Source of the DNA: an uncultured Oscillospiraceae bacterium
GTDB lineage: Bacteria > Bacillota > Clostridia > Oscillospirales > Oscillospiraceae
Reading direction: 5' to 3'
Assembly (NCBI GenBank): GCA_910589085.1
Contig: CAJUSG010000025.1
Span: forward strand, 1-32,958
Length of the DNA stretch: 32,958 nucleotides
Shown: piece by piece, positions 14,718 through 23,768 of the stretch
Layout: every line of letters begins with the position of its first letter
How positions within the stretch are numbered: the first letter of the stretch is position 1
Made by a program: the position numbers and the translations under genes
The notes under the pieces: model-generated
Database searches by the model: none
The model's input: only the letters and a program-made list of their open reading frames with translations
Told to the model about the DNA's origin: nothing

Positions 14718-15257
14718 TCAATAGCAGATGGCCTCCAGCACCTTGTCGGCCGCCGCCCGGTCCAGAAGGGCCTCAATCAGCTCCGCTCCAAAGTCAAAAG
14801 CGGAGCCGGCGGCCCGGCCGGTAATGATTTTTCCATCCTTTATCTCTCCTGGAGCCGTCTGGACCTGCGCCCCGGTAAGCTGCTCCTCCAGTCCCGGGTA
14901 GCAGATGGCCTTTCTGCCCTCCAGCAGGCCCCAGCGGCCCAGGAGGGTGGGGGCGGCGCAGATGGCGGCCACCCAGATGTTTTGGTCAGCAGCCTGGCGC
15001 ACCAGACGCTCCACGGCGGGCTCGGCCCCCAGGTTTTTTACCCCTGTGCCGCCGCCAGGCAGGACGATCATCTCCGCCTTGGACAGGTCGATTTTCTCCA
15101 GAAGGGCGTCGGCGGTTACGGTGATGCCGTGGCTACCGGTGACGGTATCCCCCTGGATGGAGACCAGGGCCGTCTCGATATTGGCCCGGCGCAGCAGATC
15201 GGCGGGCACCAGGGCCTCCGCCTCCTCGAAACCGGGGGCTAACAGAATATATACCAT
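14718..15257 (-). CDS. DJ-1/PfpI family protein (YajL/ThiJ-like)
   Basis: A 179-aa cytoplasmic protein of the DJ-1 superfamily: start MVYILLAPGFEEAEALVPAD, the glycine turn MIVLPGGGTGVKNL, and the nucleophile elbow WVAAICAAPTLLG with the conserved cysteine. C-terminal GRAAGSAFDFGAELIEAL is typical of the YajL/DJ-1 group. Members act as glyoxalase or deglycase-like or chaperone proteins under carbonyl and oxidative stress, and the exact activity is disputed in the field. It appears to be a single gene convergent with the Cys-rich gene; TagA is upstream with 65 bp between them. Confidence 0.93.
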   Translation of the reverse strand: MVYILLAPGFEEAEALVPADLLRRANIETALVSIQGDTVTGSHGITVTADALLEKIDLSKAEMIVLPGGGTGVKNLGAEPAVERLVRQAADQNIWVAAICAAPTLLGRWGLLEGRKAICYPGLEEQLTGAQVQTAPGEIKDGKIITGRAAGSAFDFGAELIEALLDRAAADKVLEAICY

Positions 15258-15322
15258 TGTTGTTTCCTCCTAATTTATCGTGCCAGGGCCGGCGGCTTGG
15301 GGAGCGGGACCGCTGCCCCGCA

Positions 15323-16063
15323 TCACGAGCCGGACTTCTTCAGCCGTCTGCCCGCGGCTTTCACCAGCACCAGGGGCAGCTTGGCCATGCGGCCCGCCCG
15401 CTGGGGCTCCTTCTTCAGCCGGTAGGCCCACTCCAGGCCCAGCTTCTGCCAGGACTGAGGGGCTCGCTCCACTCTGCCCGCGAAGACGTCCAGAGCGCCC
15501 CCCAGGCCGATGGCCAGCCGGGCTCCGGTGTGTCTGCCCCACCGGGCCATCCACTTCTCCTGCTTTGGAGCCCCGAGGCAGACGAAGAGCAGGTCAGGCC
15601 GGGCGGCGGCCACCTTGAGGAGGACGGCCTCCTCGTCCTTGAAGTAGCCGTCCTGGGTGCCGCACAGGGAGATGCCGGGGTACTGCTCTGTGATGTGCCG
15701 GCCGGCCTCCTCGGCCACGCCGGGCTTGGCACCCAGAAGGTAGAGCCGTCCGCCCCGCTGGTTGAGGCAGGAGAGCATATCGGCGGCAAATTCGATGCCC
15801 GGCACCCGCCCCTTCAGAGGGGTGCCCTGGATTTTGGCCGAATATACCACCCCGATGCCGTCGGCCAGCACCAGGTCCGCCCCGTTGAGCACCTGCGTAA
15901 ATTCACTGTCCTTCTCCGCGGCCAGGATAAATTCCGGGTTGGGGGTGACCACGTAGTGAAATTTGTCCTCCTCCAGCAGGGCGGCGCCCGCCTGGGCGGC
16001 CTCCTCTCGAGTAAGATCGTCGAACCGGATTCCTAAAACCTCTTTTTTCAATCGAACCTCCAT
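15323..16063 (-). CDS. WecG/TagA/CpsF family glycosyltransferase
   Basis: A 246-aa enzyme of GT family 26, which adds N-acetylmannosamine(uronate) or a related sugar to a lipid-linked precursor for wall teichoic acid or surface polysaccharide. Family motifs are VVTPNPEFILAAEKD, VLADGIGVVYSAK, RVPGIEF, YLLGAKPGVAEEA and LLFVCLGAPKQEKW, ending in a basic tail thought to hold it at the membrane. ATG 16063 gives MEVRLKKEVLG. TTG 16051 is an alternative start: it has GGAGG 5 nt before it and would give the usual short N-terminus (KKEVLGIRF). No other teichoic acid genes are close. It has a good promoter upstream at 16157-16185. Confidence 0.92.
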   Translation of the reverse strand: MEVRLKKEVLGIRFDDLTREEAAQAGAALLEEDKFHYVVTPNPEFILAAEKDSEFTQVLNGADLVLADGIGVVYSAKIQGTPLKGRVPGIEFAADMLSCLNQRGGRLYLLGAKPGVAEEAGRHITEQYPGISLCGTQDGYFKDEEAVLLKVAAARPDLLFVCLGAPKQEKWMARWGRHTGARLAIGLGGALDVFAGRVERAPQSWQKLGLEWAYRLKKEPQRAGRMAKLPLVLVKAAGRRLKKSGS

Positions 16064-16156
16064 GCGCCCTCCGGCGCTCCGCCGCTGTTTTGTCCGCCCG
16101 GGTCATCATTCCCAGGGGGACAGTCGCTCAAACAGGACGGATTTATTTTCCTGGGT

Positions 16157-16185
16157 ATTCTACCATGGAATGGCAAAAAAGTCTA
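16157..16185 (-). promoter_or_regulatory. SigA-type promoter of the TagA-family gene
   Basis: On the minus strand TAGACT (16185-16180) and TAGAAT (16162-16157) are spaced 17 bp apart, with TGG immediately before the -10 (extended -10). The start would be near 16150. Confidence 0.55.
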
Positions 16186-16227
16186 TGAAATTTCCGTGAA
16201 GGATTCTTAAACATGCGGTATGGAGGG

Positions 16228-16875
16228 CTAGATGCGCAGGCACCGCTGGACCTCCTTCTGCTGGCCCAGGATCAGAACGGAGATGTCTCCATCCAGCAGT
16301 GTATCCGGCGTGATGCTCATGCTCAGTCCGCCGTTCTGCCGCAGGCCCAGAATGTTGATGCCATATTTTCTCCGCAGGTCCAGCTGCAGGACGGTTTTGC
16401 CCCTCCACTCCTCCGGAATGGACAGCTCGAAAATGGAGTAGTCGCCGTCCAGCTCAATGTAGTCCAAAATATGCTCTGAGGTGCAGCGGATGGCGGTCCA
16501 GACCGCCAGCTGCTTCTCCGGGTAGACCACCTCGTCCGCGCCGTTGCGCAGAAGAAATTTCTCCTGTACCCCCCTGGAGGCCCGGGCGATTACCTTCTTT
16601 GCGCCGAGCTCCTTCAGCAGGTCGGCGGTCTCCAGGGAATTTTGAAAGTTGTCCCCGATAGCCACGATGCAGGTGTCAAAATTCCGGATGCCCAGAGAGG
16701 AGAGAAACTCCCGGCTGGTGCTGTCCCCAATCTGGGCGTTGGTCACATAGGGCAGTACAGCATCAACCCGCTCCTCGTTGCTGTCCACCGCCATGACCTG
16801 GTGGCCCAGGTCGCAGAGCTTTTGGGCCACATGCTGGCCAAAGCGGCCAAGGCCAATTAATAGTACAGATTTCAT
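16228..16875 (-). CDS. ktrA: Potassium uptake regulatory subunit, KtrA/TrkA family
   Basis: A 215-aa cytoplasmic RCK protein that gates the KtrB channel-like transporter. The Rossmann fold begins MKSVLLIGLGRFGQHVAQKL (GxGxxG), with acidic D in MAVDSNEERV for the nucleotide ribose, DSTSREFLSSLGIRNFDTCIVAIG, and YPEKQLA at the RCK hinge. The RCK-C domain follows (about 135-215). ATG 16875 has SD AGGAGG 5 nt upstream and lies 14 nt after the ktrB stop, so the two genes form an operon. Nucleotides such as ATP/ADP and c-di-AMP control this family in other Firmicutes. Confidence 0.93.
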   Translation of the reverse strand: MKSVLLIGLGRFGQHVAQKLCDLGHQVMAVDSNEERVDAVLPYVTNAQIGDSTSREFLSSLGIRNFDTCIVAIGDNFQNSLETADLLKELGAKKVIARASRGVQEKFLLRNGADEVVYPEKQLAVWTAIRCTSEHILDYIELDGDYSIFELSIPEEWRGKTVLQLDLRRKYGINILGLRQNGGLSMSITPDTLLDGDISVLILGQQKEVQRCLRI

Positions 16876-16889
16876 ATTGTCCTCCTGTC

Positions 16890-18218
16890 TCAGCCTACCA
16901 TCAGTTTTTCCTTGGGGAGCCGGGCCCCGTTTCCCTTTCCCTCGGACAGGGCGGCAAATACCAGGGTAAGGGCCCCGACACGGCCGGAATACATTAAAAA
17001 GATCAGGATACACCGGGAGGCCAGCCCCAGTTGAGGGGTAATCCCCAGGGTGACCCCCACCGTCCCCACCGCGGAGGCGGTTTCAAACAGGCAGGTGAGC
17101 AGGGGCAGCCCCTCCAGCCGGCTGATGAGCAGCCCGCCGGAGAAGAACAGCGCCAGGTACAGAGTGAGGATCGCCATGGCGCTGCGCACTGTGCCCTCGT
17201 CAATTCTGCGCCCGAAAAAATGGGTATCTCCCCGGCGGCGGAAGGCGGCAAAGGCGGTGGAGACCATCACGGCCAGGGTGGTCACCTTCATTCCCCCCGC
17301 CGTGGAGCCCGGCGCGCCGCCGGTGAGCATGAGAATGAGCATAATACCGAGACCGCCCTCGGTCATTTGGTTGAAGTCGATGGTGTTGAAGCCGGCGGTC
17401 CGGGCGGTTACGGACTGGAACAGGGAGCCCCAGAACCGGTCCCCCACCTCCAGACCGGCGAACTCGAAGAGGTAGAAATAGATGGCCGGCAGGGCCAGGA
17501 GCAGGGCGCTGGTCACCAGAACCACCTTGGTCTGCATCCGGTAGCGCCGGAACTGCAGACGGTTGGTTTTCAGGTCGTCCCAGGTCATAAAGCCGATGCC
17601 GCCGGAGATAATCAGCGCCATGACCACCAGATTTACCGCCGGATGGGAAGAGAAGGCGGTGAGAGAGGAGTAGGGTGTATCGACGCCCATCAGGTCGAAG
17701 CCAGCGTTGCAGAAGGCGGATACGGAGTGGAAGAGGCCGTACCAGAGGCCCTTGAGGAGGCCGAGCCTTTGGCAGAATACAGGGGCCAGGGCGGCGGCTC
17801 CCAGCAGCTCCAGGGCGGCGGTGGCGGTGATGATAAAGCCTGTCAGCCGGACAATGCCCCCCAGCTTCGGAGCGGAGATGGCCTCCTGCATGATGCCCCG
17901 CTGCCGGAGAGAAATCCGCTGGCCCGCGGCGGTGGATAGCACCACAGCAAAGGTAATTACCCCCATCCCACCGATCTGAATCATCAGCAGAAGAACGGCC
18001 TGGCCAAAGCCGCTCCAGTAGGTGGCGGTGTCCTGCACCACCAGGCCGGTTACACAGACGGCGGAGACCGCGGTAAACAGGGCGTCTGAGAAGGCCGCGC
18101 CCCGGCCGTCCCGGGTGGAGAAGGGCAGCATGAGCAGCAGGCTTCCCAGCAGAATGACCGCGGCAAAGCCCAAAATGATGATCTGTGAGGAGGATAGTTT
18201 TCGGTTGATACGCCACAT
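16890..18218 (-). CDS. ktrB: Potassium uptake transporter, KtrB/TrkH family
   Basis: A 442-aa membrane protein with the four pore loops of the TrkH/KtrB superfamily, each holding the conserved glycine: VSAVCVTGLVV, VSAFCNAGFDL, VTARTAGFNTID and ASAVGTVGVTLG. The stretch GGAPGSTAGGMKVTT between loops 3 and 4 is also typical. It should bring in potassium (possibly with sodium) together with KtrA, encoded next in the operon. The length and basic N-terminus (MWRINRKLSSSQ) fit KtrB. A strong promoter lies about 40 bp upstream. Confidence 0.94.
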   Translation of the reverse strand: MWRINRKLSSSQIIILGFAAVILLGSLLLMLPFSTRDGRGAAFSDALFTAVSAVCVTGLVVQDTATYWSGFGQAVLLLMIQIGGMGVITFAVVLSTAAGQRISLRQRGIMQEAISAPKLGGIVRLTGFIITATAALELLGAAALAPVFCQRLGLLKGLWYGLFHSVSAFCNAGFDLMGVDTPYSSLTAFSSHPAVNLVVMALIISGGIGFMTWDDLKTNRLQFRRYRMQTKVVLVTSALLLALPAIYFYLFEFAGLEVGDRFWGSLFQSVTARTAGFNTIDFNQMTEGGLGIMLILMLTGGAPGSTAGGMKVTTLAVMVSTAFAAFRRRGDTHFFGRRIDEGTVRSAMAILTLYLALFFSGGLLISRLEGLPLLTCLFETASAVGTVGVTLGITPQLGLASRCILIFLMYSGRVGALTLVFAALSEGKGNGARLPKEKLMVG

Positions 18219-18256
18219 AGCCGTCGCCGCCCTACAATAAACAGGTGTTGTGGTAT

Positions 18257-18284
18257 ATTATAACACGAAAATAGGGGCAGTCAA
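18257..18284 (-). promoter_or_regulatory. SigA-type promoter of ktrB-ktrA
   Basis: On the minus strand TTGACT (18284-18279) and a perfect TATAAT (18262-18257) are spaced 16 bp apart, with the ktrB ATG at 18218. Confidence 0.75.
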
Positions 18285-18412
18285 TTGTCAGTTCATCCTG
18301 ACTTTACCCATGAACAAGGGCGCCCCGCCGCCGGCAGGACGCCCTTCAGGACAGAATCAATTTTGATGGCCGCTCCTATGTCGTCTGCCCGAGACGGGGC
18401 GGACTTTCGGGT

Positions 18413-18787
18413 TTATTGGACTGCTATGGCCTCGATTTCAAACAGCGCGCCCTTGGGCAGAGCTGCCACCTGAACACAGGAACGGGCAGGGGCCTCACCG
18501 GGGAAGTATTTGGCATAGATGGCGTTGATGGCGGCGAAATCGTTCATATCAGCCAGAAATACGGTGGTTTTGACCACGTCGGCAAAGCCCATCCCGGCTG
18601 CCGACAGCACCTCCTTCAGATTGTCCAATGCCTGGCTGGCCTGGGCCTCTACCCCCTCGGGTAGCTCGCCGGTGGCGGGAATCAGGCCCAGCTGGCCGGA
18701 GGTGTACAGCGTGCCGCCCGCCAGCTTGGCGTGGCAGTAGGGGCCTACAGCGGCAGGAGCGTTCTGAGCGGTGATGGTTTTGTTCAT
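18413..18787 (-). CDS. ridA: RidA family enamine/imine deaminase
   Basis: A 124-aa protein of the YjgF/RidA family, which hydrolyses reactive enamine/imine intermediates made by PLP enzymes such as threonine dehydratase. Characteristic parts are NAPAAVGPYCHAKLAGGTLYTSGQLG, the KTTVFLADMNDFAAIN stretch, and the active-site Arg in PARSCVQVAALPKGALFEIEAIA. The length is canonical. It is the last core gene before the AT-rich helicase island to its right. The SD (GGAGG, in GAGGAGGC on the minus strand) precedes the ATG. Confidence 0.96.
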   Translation of the reverse strand: MNKTITAQNAPAAVGPYCHAKLAGGTLYTSGQLGLIPATGELPEGVEAQASQALDNLKEVLSAAGMGFADVVKTTVFLADMNDFAAINAIYAKYFPGEAPARSCVQVAALPKGALFEIEAIAVQ

Positions 18788-18901
18788 GAAAAAGCCTCCT
18801 CAATGTATTGTTGTTGTTCGAGCTGACTTTACGGTATATTTTACCACAGAGAGTATGGAAATGCAACCGATGTGTGAAAAAAGGGAAACACCACATTTTC
18901 A

Positions 18902-18939
18902 TAAAAAAATTGTCGGAGCAAAGTGAACTTTGCTCCGAC
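18902..18939 (-). terminator. Palindromic REP-like terminator at the end of the helicase island
   Basis: GTCGGAGCAAAG (18912-18923) and CTTTGCTCCGAC (18928-18939) form a perfect 12-bp stem with loop TGAA. On the minus strand it is followed by AATTTTTTTAT, so it should end transcripts from the leftward helicase gene, whose stop is about 115 bp to the right. I recall similar palindromes dispersed in clostridial genomes; this is not verified. The rest of 18788-19054 shows no gene. Confidence 0.8.
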
Positions 18940-19054
18940 GTGGACTGTGGTGCCAAAAAAGATGTAGTCGCCAAACTCACGTCCAAATCTGAATCAAAAT
19001 AGGCCGACTTCTGACGTGAAAAGATGAAGCGTTTATTTAACATCCATATTATAG

Positions 19055-21817
19055 TTATTTCCGCTGTACTTCCATATTATTTTTTGCCTTAAGAAGATGG
19101 TAATCTTTCTCGTAATTTGTCGGACGTATTCTGCCTAATATGCGGTTACATATCTCTGGCGACCAATATATAGTCAAATCGCTGCGCGCTCTTGTAACTG
19201 CTGTGTAAAAAATATTATGCGTGATCCGTTCCTCTGTCTCATCAGCTATTACAATTTTAACGGAATCATATTCTAAACCTTGGGATTTATGAATTGAAAC
19301 AGCATAGGCAACCTGCATAGGGAGAATATGCTCATTGTCTGTACTTTCCTCGTCGCTGGAATAAGGGGGCATTCTGTTGACAATAAAGCCTACACGCGTC
19401 AATGGGCCTTTTTGCTCAATAAAATCCAAGCCTTCGCACATGGCAACCTCGTCCTCAGACAATCCAAGTTCCACATCTACGATAAAATAGACAAGGTTCC
19501 TGTAATCTTGGAGTGCAACAATCTTTCCCTTCAAATTATTATAGAGAAGCGGGAAACGGTGGGAATCATTAAAAAGGACAGGATCATTTGCTTTAAACCT
19601 CAGAATTCCAATATCCACCGACGGCATCGGATTGTTCAGTTGGAGAAGCCTATTGATATTATTCAGCCCATAAAGTCCGCTGTAATTTAGGCAGAGTATA
19701 ATCTCATCTTTAGCACGCGGGATAAATATGTCCTCATCAATAGGGTGAGAATAGTCGTTGCGCACCGTTTGCTCAAGTACAACATTGTTGTCTCCCATAT
19801 TACGGACTTCGTCCCATAACTTTTTCAAGTTTTTGTCTGTACTTCTGTGTGGGGTGGTTAATTCGTGGCAGCAATGTGACGGCATAACCTTTTTACAAAT
19901 ATTAAACCAATTACCAAATCCAATCGCCTCAATCTGATAGGTATCCCCAATTAAAACCAGCGCTGCGTCCTCCAACAAGGATAGGATGGTCAATATGTCA
20001 TCATTTTTTACGGTACTGCATTCATCCACCACGATGAGATCACAGGGAATGGTATTATACCGGGAGCGTCCGATAAAACGCTCGATTGTCATGAATTCGT
20101 CCTGACTGCCGCTGCTCACAACTTTTCGGCGGAGATTTTCTACCGCCGGATTTGTCTGCGCCAGGTAAATTTTCCGCTGAGATGCTGTCAGGCTGGTAAT
20201 ATGATTTACAAGCGTAGTTTTGCCGGTACCGGCAGCACCATAAATGAAGTGTACACAGGAATACTGGAACATATTGACAAGTATATCAGCTTTGATCGGG
20301 TCATCCAAGCGGGATTTGCCTGGTAGCAGCTTGAGTTGTTCCACATGTTCTGCTGAAAAGCAGGAGGATATTGTACAACTGTGTTGTGATAAGCCATCAA
20401 GTGTGGATATGATCTGAATAGTTTTGTTTTCATGCTCTCTTTTGAATACATAGTTTTTGTATATGTGCAGCTCTGCATCTGGCCGAAACCGATCATAGAG
20501 GCTGGCATTATACTGTTTGATAAGCGTTTCAATTTTTTCTGCTGAACCAAATAATTTCAGGTTATCCATAGGGGTAAAAAGGATACCGTTTTGATTCGTA
20601 TTCTTTTCGATAAACCGTGCCAGCAGCTCTGGTTCATGTCCAACCGGGTCAATACACTCAAACAAATCATATAAATTTGAGATATGGCCTTTGGGATTAA
20701 ATGAAAATGGATGTCGGTCAAAGGGGATACATTTTGAGGATAAGTACAGATTTCCATACGTGTTTCCGTTCTTAAAAGGCCACTGGTCCTTAATAATCCG
20801 GTTGTTCATTCGGTGCAGAAGGTAGCGCAAAATATTGTTCCCATTGCCATTGATAGTAGATATTGTGCGGCATTGGTCCAAAATTTCAACAATAACACAG
20901 CGGTTTCCCTTGGAATGGGAAAGGATATACTGCTTAACAGTACTGTATTGGACATCGCCAAAATCCAGAATGTCTACCAGGGATAGTTGATTATCCTCTA
21001 AATATTCCATGAGAGCTTTATACTGGCCCAGTCCCCTTTTAATAGAGCTGGAAATATTCAGAATTTTGGCAAAATTATTAATCTCACAGGGACGAATGGA
21101 AATATGCCATTCAATAATGAGCTTGATAGGAAAATTAACGTGGAACACATTAATTTCGGTGTCAAAAAATGCTAATGCAACACAATAATTCGTGGTAATA
21201 TAATGCTTTGTAAATGCAGTAATTCGATTAAACTTATTAGGCTTTTCTGCCGCAGATTCGAGCGTGACCTCATAATAAATCTGGTTATTTACAAAAAATG
21301 GCTTAATTTTATCAATATAGTAATTATCCAGAGACTTTGACTGTTGTTGTCTGCTGTTTCGCTCAATCTGCTCTGCAACTTTATTGTAGTAATCCATCGT
21401 CTGCTCATCCAAATCTTCCAGAAAACGGTCTGCATTTTCAATAATAACTGTATGATAACGCTCAAACATCAGTTGTTTGAGAAGCAGAATATACCTATAA
21501 TACTTAATGAGCAGCCGTTCAGCACCTTCTTCTGTAGGCGTAAAATGCGACACAGAAGCCCTCAGAAACTTGTCAAACCGCGCAATAAATTGATATGGCC
21601 GCAAAGTATCAAACTTACTGGCCACCTTTTGCAGGCCCATCTCCTGGTTTGGCCGAAGTTCCTGCCAGACCTTATATGCGATGTGGTCATTCAGGTTTCG
21701 TACTACAGTAACAATTCGCAGTGCAACTTCGCCGCGGTTCGTTTTAGCGATGGTCAACAAGGCCTTATCAATAGCATCGCTTGCTTTTTGAATCTCTCTA
21801 TCAGTTAATGTATTCAT
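19055..21817 (-). CDS. SF1 helicase, RecD/Upf1-like, with a large unknown N-terminal region
   Basis: A 920-aa protein. The C-terminal half is a superfamily 1 helicase: Walker A GAAGTGKTT (527-535), motif II VVDEC with D598-E599, motif III GDTYQIE (624-630), motif V AYAVSIHKSQGLEYDSV (837-853) and motif VI YTAVTRAR (871-878). The KSQGLEY signature and DEC box fit RecD-like or Upf1-like helicases that translocate 5' to 3'. Residues 1-500 match no domain I recognise; residues 1-160 look helical and 165-240 beta-rich. It is AT-rich, unlike the flanking core genes, and ends in an intrinsic terminator. Immediately upstream, 26 bp away, is a broken HD-domain gene. It could be a phage-defence or RNA/DNA-processing helicase; the role is unknown. 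Confidence 0.8.
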   Translation of the reverse strand: MNTLTDREIQKASDAIDKALLTIAKTNRGEVALRIVTVVRNLNDHIAYKVWQELRPNQEMGLQKVASKFDTLRPYQFIARFDKFLRASVSHFTPTEEGAERLLIKYYRYILLLKQLMFERYHTVIIENADRFLEDLDEQTMDYYNKVAEQIERNSRQQQSKSLDNYYIDKIKPFFVNNQIYYEVTLESAAEKPNKFNRITAFTKHYITTNYCVALAFFDTEINVFHVNFPIKLIIEWHISIRPCEINNFAKILNISSSIKRGLGQYKALMEYLEDNQLSLVDILDFGDVQYSTVKQYILSHSKGNRCVIVEILDQCRTISTINGNGNNILRYLLHRMNNRIIKDQWPFKNGNTYGNLYLSSKCIPFDRHPFSFNPKGHISNLYDLFECIDPVGHEPELLARFIEKNTNQNGILFTPMDNLKLFGSAEKIETLIKQYNASLYDRFRPDAELHIYKNYVFKREHENKTIQIISTLDGLSQHSCTISSCFSAEHVEQLKLLPGKSRLDDPIKADILVNMFQYSCVHFIYGAAGTGKTTLVNHITSLTASQRKIYLAQTNPAVENLRRKVVSSGSQDEFMTIERFIGRSRYNTIPCDLIVVDECSTVKNDDILTILSLLEDAALVLIGDTYQIEAIGFGNWFNICKKVMPSHCCHELTTPHRSTDKNLKKLWDEVRNMGDNNVVLEQTVRNDYSHPIDEDIFIPRAKDEIILCLNYSGLYGLNNINRLLQLNNPMPSVDIGILRFKANDPVLFNDSHRFPLLYNNLKGKIVALQDYRNLVYFIVDVELGLSEDEVAMCEGLDFIEQKGPLTRVGFIVNRMPPYSSDEESTDNEHILPMQVAYAVSIHKSQGLEYDSVKIVIADETEERITHNIFYTAVTRARSDLTIYWSPEICNRILGRIRPTNYEKDYHLLKAKNNMEVQRK

Positions 21818-21843
21818 ACATGCTCTCCAAGCTGTTTGGCAAA

Positions 21844-23159
21844 CTAAAATGTAATGCTAAAGCTTTCTCCGTTAGCACCAAACGTCACATCAGTGATATC
21901 CGCCCACGACATCAAACTTTTCGCTTTGTGATACATTTTTTCAATCGGTCGACATTTATACCGAGAAGAAATTGTCAAGACATTATTTTGAAAAGATAAA
22001 TCAATGGATTTCCAAATACGAAACGCATCCTTACCCATTAGTAACGAGTCCCCATAAATTTTATAGGGTTCGATGGTGTCGATTACCGCTAAAATAAAAA
22101 GCAAGAGATTTTTCTGAAATTTAATTTTCTGGAAATTGCTTCCTACCAGTTTGCTTAAACCATACTCTTGGTATTTAGCTTCCTCTTTCAAATCTGCTTT
22201 CCAGATATTGTGCGAGATAATGCAGTCCGCAACATGAGAAAATAGTGGAATCTGTTCTATGGAAAAAGATTTTGAGTGCCATGTAAAGTTTTCGATACCG
22301 GGGTAACTCTCACCTCGATCTGGATGGCTGTGTAGGTATGCAGAAACGTAACCCTTCAAAAGCCTGTCAAACAGCAGATATCCGCCAATAATCCCGTGGT
22401 TATAGACCGGAAACTGAAGTTCATGTGGACAATATAAGAAATAATTTGCAACTAAGCTCTGAGAATATCTAAAATCTGAAATTTCAGCCCCGCAATCAAA
22501 ATGCAACCATCCCGTAGCCGCGGACTCTGCTGTAGCAGATAATTAAATGGGTTATTGTTATGGGGGTAGGTCCTTTGATCTACTCCCTTCCGGAATGGAC
22601 GGGCTGGGCAATATGGAGAATACGTAATTCGCAACTACTCTGTGATTCTCTTTAGTTGAAAGAAACTGCACTTAAGGGATATATTCGGTTTATCTGATAA
22701 TTTGTGCGGTGGCCTCCAGTTTTAAAAGACAATATATCCGTAATCATGGTATAAACATGTCAAAAACCAAAGATAGGAAAACGGGAAAAAATAATCTCCA
22801 GCTAGGATTTCTACACCATTTCCATTTTTCGGTGCGAGGCAGTGCTCAAGAAATATTCCAAGAAAGAATGCAGACACCGTGTGAGTTGCTCTGTATTCGG
22901 ACAAGCGCAGTGAACTGATATTTTCTGCACAGTATCTGTTCAAATGAAGGGAGGGGCTCAAAGGGAGAGTATTCAGCTCAGCCAATTCATTCAGTTCAAA
23001 AACAGCAAGACTCTTCTTCGCATTCATAAAATATTCCCGGATGAAGTGTGCACACTTTCTAGGTTCCACAAGGGGATCCACGGAAATATTTGTTCTATAG
23101 TAGTTCCACTCCGGATTATTCGTTTGTTGAATGCCTTTGATAAAATTAAAGAAATTCAT
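21844..23159 (-). pseudogene. HD-domain protein gene, disrupted by stops and a frameshift
   Basis: Two open fragments read as the ends of one protein of about 430 aa. The first (23159 to 22722) holds RATHTVSAFFLG and WFLTCLYHDYGY, with a candidate metal-binding H93 and HD pair H138-D139. The second (22506 to 21844) continues with FRYSQSLVANYF, YNHGIIGGYLLFDRL and CIISHNIWKA, the further His ligands expected of an HD phosphohydrolase fold. Between them the first frame is cut by TAA (22724-22722) and TAG (22637-22635), and a frameshift near 22510-22545 is needed to reach the second fragment. HD proteins cleave phosphomonoesters, phosphodiesters or nucleotides. It lies 26 bp before the helicase and probably formed an operon with it. 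The two fragments could in principle be separate genes. Confidence 0.65.
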
Positions 23160-23260
23160 GTGCAGTATATCCTAATATCCTTGATTTTTAGAATTTTCAT
23201 AAATGATTGTCGGGTTTCATTTCGCTTTCAATCATAGCTGCATATGATTTCTAACCATAG

Positions 23261-23512
23261 CTAGAAGTCTGCAGCAATTTCAGGGTAAGCTCTTACGCCG
23301 CCGCCTTTACCCTGTTTTATGCGCATCCCAACAGCATGAGTTCTTCGAATACAAAGAGATGGTGTAATTGTAAGCGATGTTGTATGCCCCTGGTGGTTCA
23401 GTTCCTCACAGACTGTATCATCAAACTCTCCATTCATGTCATTTTCCCATTGACGGAGGAATTCCAATGTATTAGTGTGGAGCGTATCAGGAAGTAATTG
23501 ATTGCGCTCCAT
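23261..23512 (-). CDS. Hypothetical protein (83 aa)
   Basis: ATG 23512 has GGGGGA 5 nt before it and opens an 83-aa frame starting MERNQLLPDTLHTNTLEF and ending GKGGGVRAYPEIAADF. I do not recognise it. It is hydrophilic, with an acidic N-terminal half (FLRQWENDMNGEFDDTVCEELN) and a more basic C-terminal half. It points left, like the HD and helicase genes, and lies at the right edge of the AT-rich island. It may be a remnant of a larger gene. The surrounding 23160-23260 and 23513-23644 hold no gene I can support. Confidence 0.35.
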   Translation of the reverse strand: MERNQLLPDTLHTNTLEFLRQWENDMNGEFDDTVCEELNHQGHTTSLTITPSLCIRRTHAVGMRIKQGKGGGVRAYPEIAADF

Positions 23513-23644
23513 ACAATCCCCCGCCGATGGGCTGAGGAATGGGGCGGGCTGGTTTCGTGGGGATTGCGTCGCTCTGACGCCTGCGGGCGTGGGATAGGAG
23601 TGGCTGGGGCCGGGAACATCACGCCAGGGAACTCCCACAGGAAT

Positions 23645-23684
23645 GCAAAAAGACAGGGGTCAGCTTTTCAGCCGGTCCCCTGTC
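23645..23684 (-). terminator. Intrinsic terminator of the CoA-transferase gene
   Basis: GACAGGGG (23652-23659) and CCCCTGTC (23677-23684) form an 8-bp stem. On the minus strand it is followed by TTTTTGC. It lies about 85 bp past the CoA-transferase stop. A second small palindrome, CCGCAAGCTTGCGG, sits between them. Confidence 0.8.
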
Positions 23685-23768
23685 CTCTTGTACCCTTGCC
23701 CGTCCTGCTCGTGCCTGTTGGCTTTTGTGTTTCCTTATCGCCCGCAAGCTTGCGGCCGGGATTTTCCT

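Noticed and set aside
16051..16063. Changing the TagA-family start firmly to TTG 16051
   Set aside because: The TTG has better SD spacing, but ATG 16063 cannot be excluded; both are stated in the entry instead.
18808..19002. A 64-aa plus-strand ORF between ridA and the helicase
   Set aside because: It runs straight through the palindromic terminator and has no ribosome site; the encoded SEQSELCSDV segment is just the translated hairpin.
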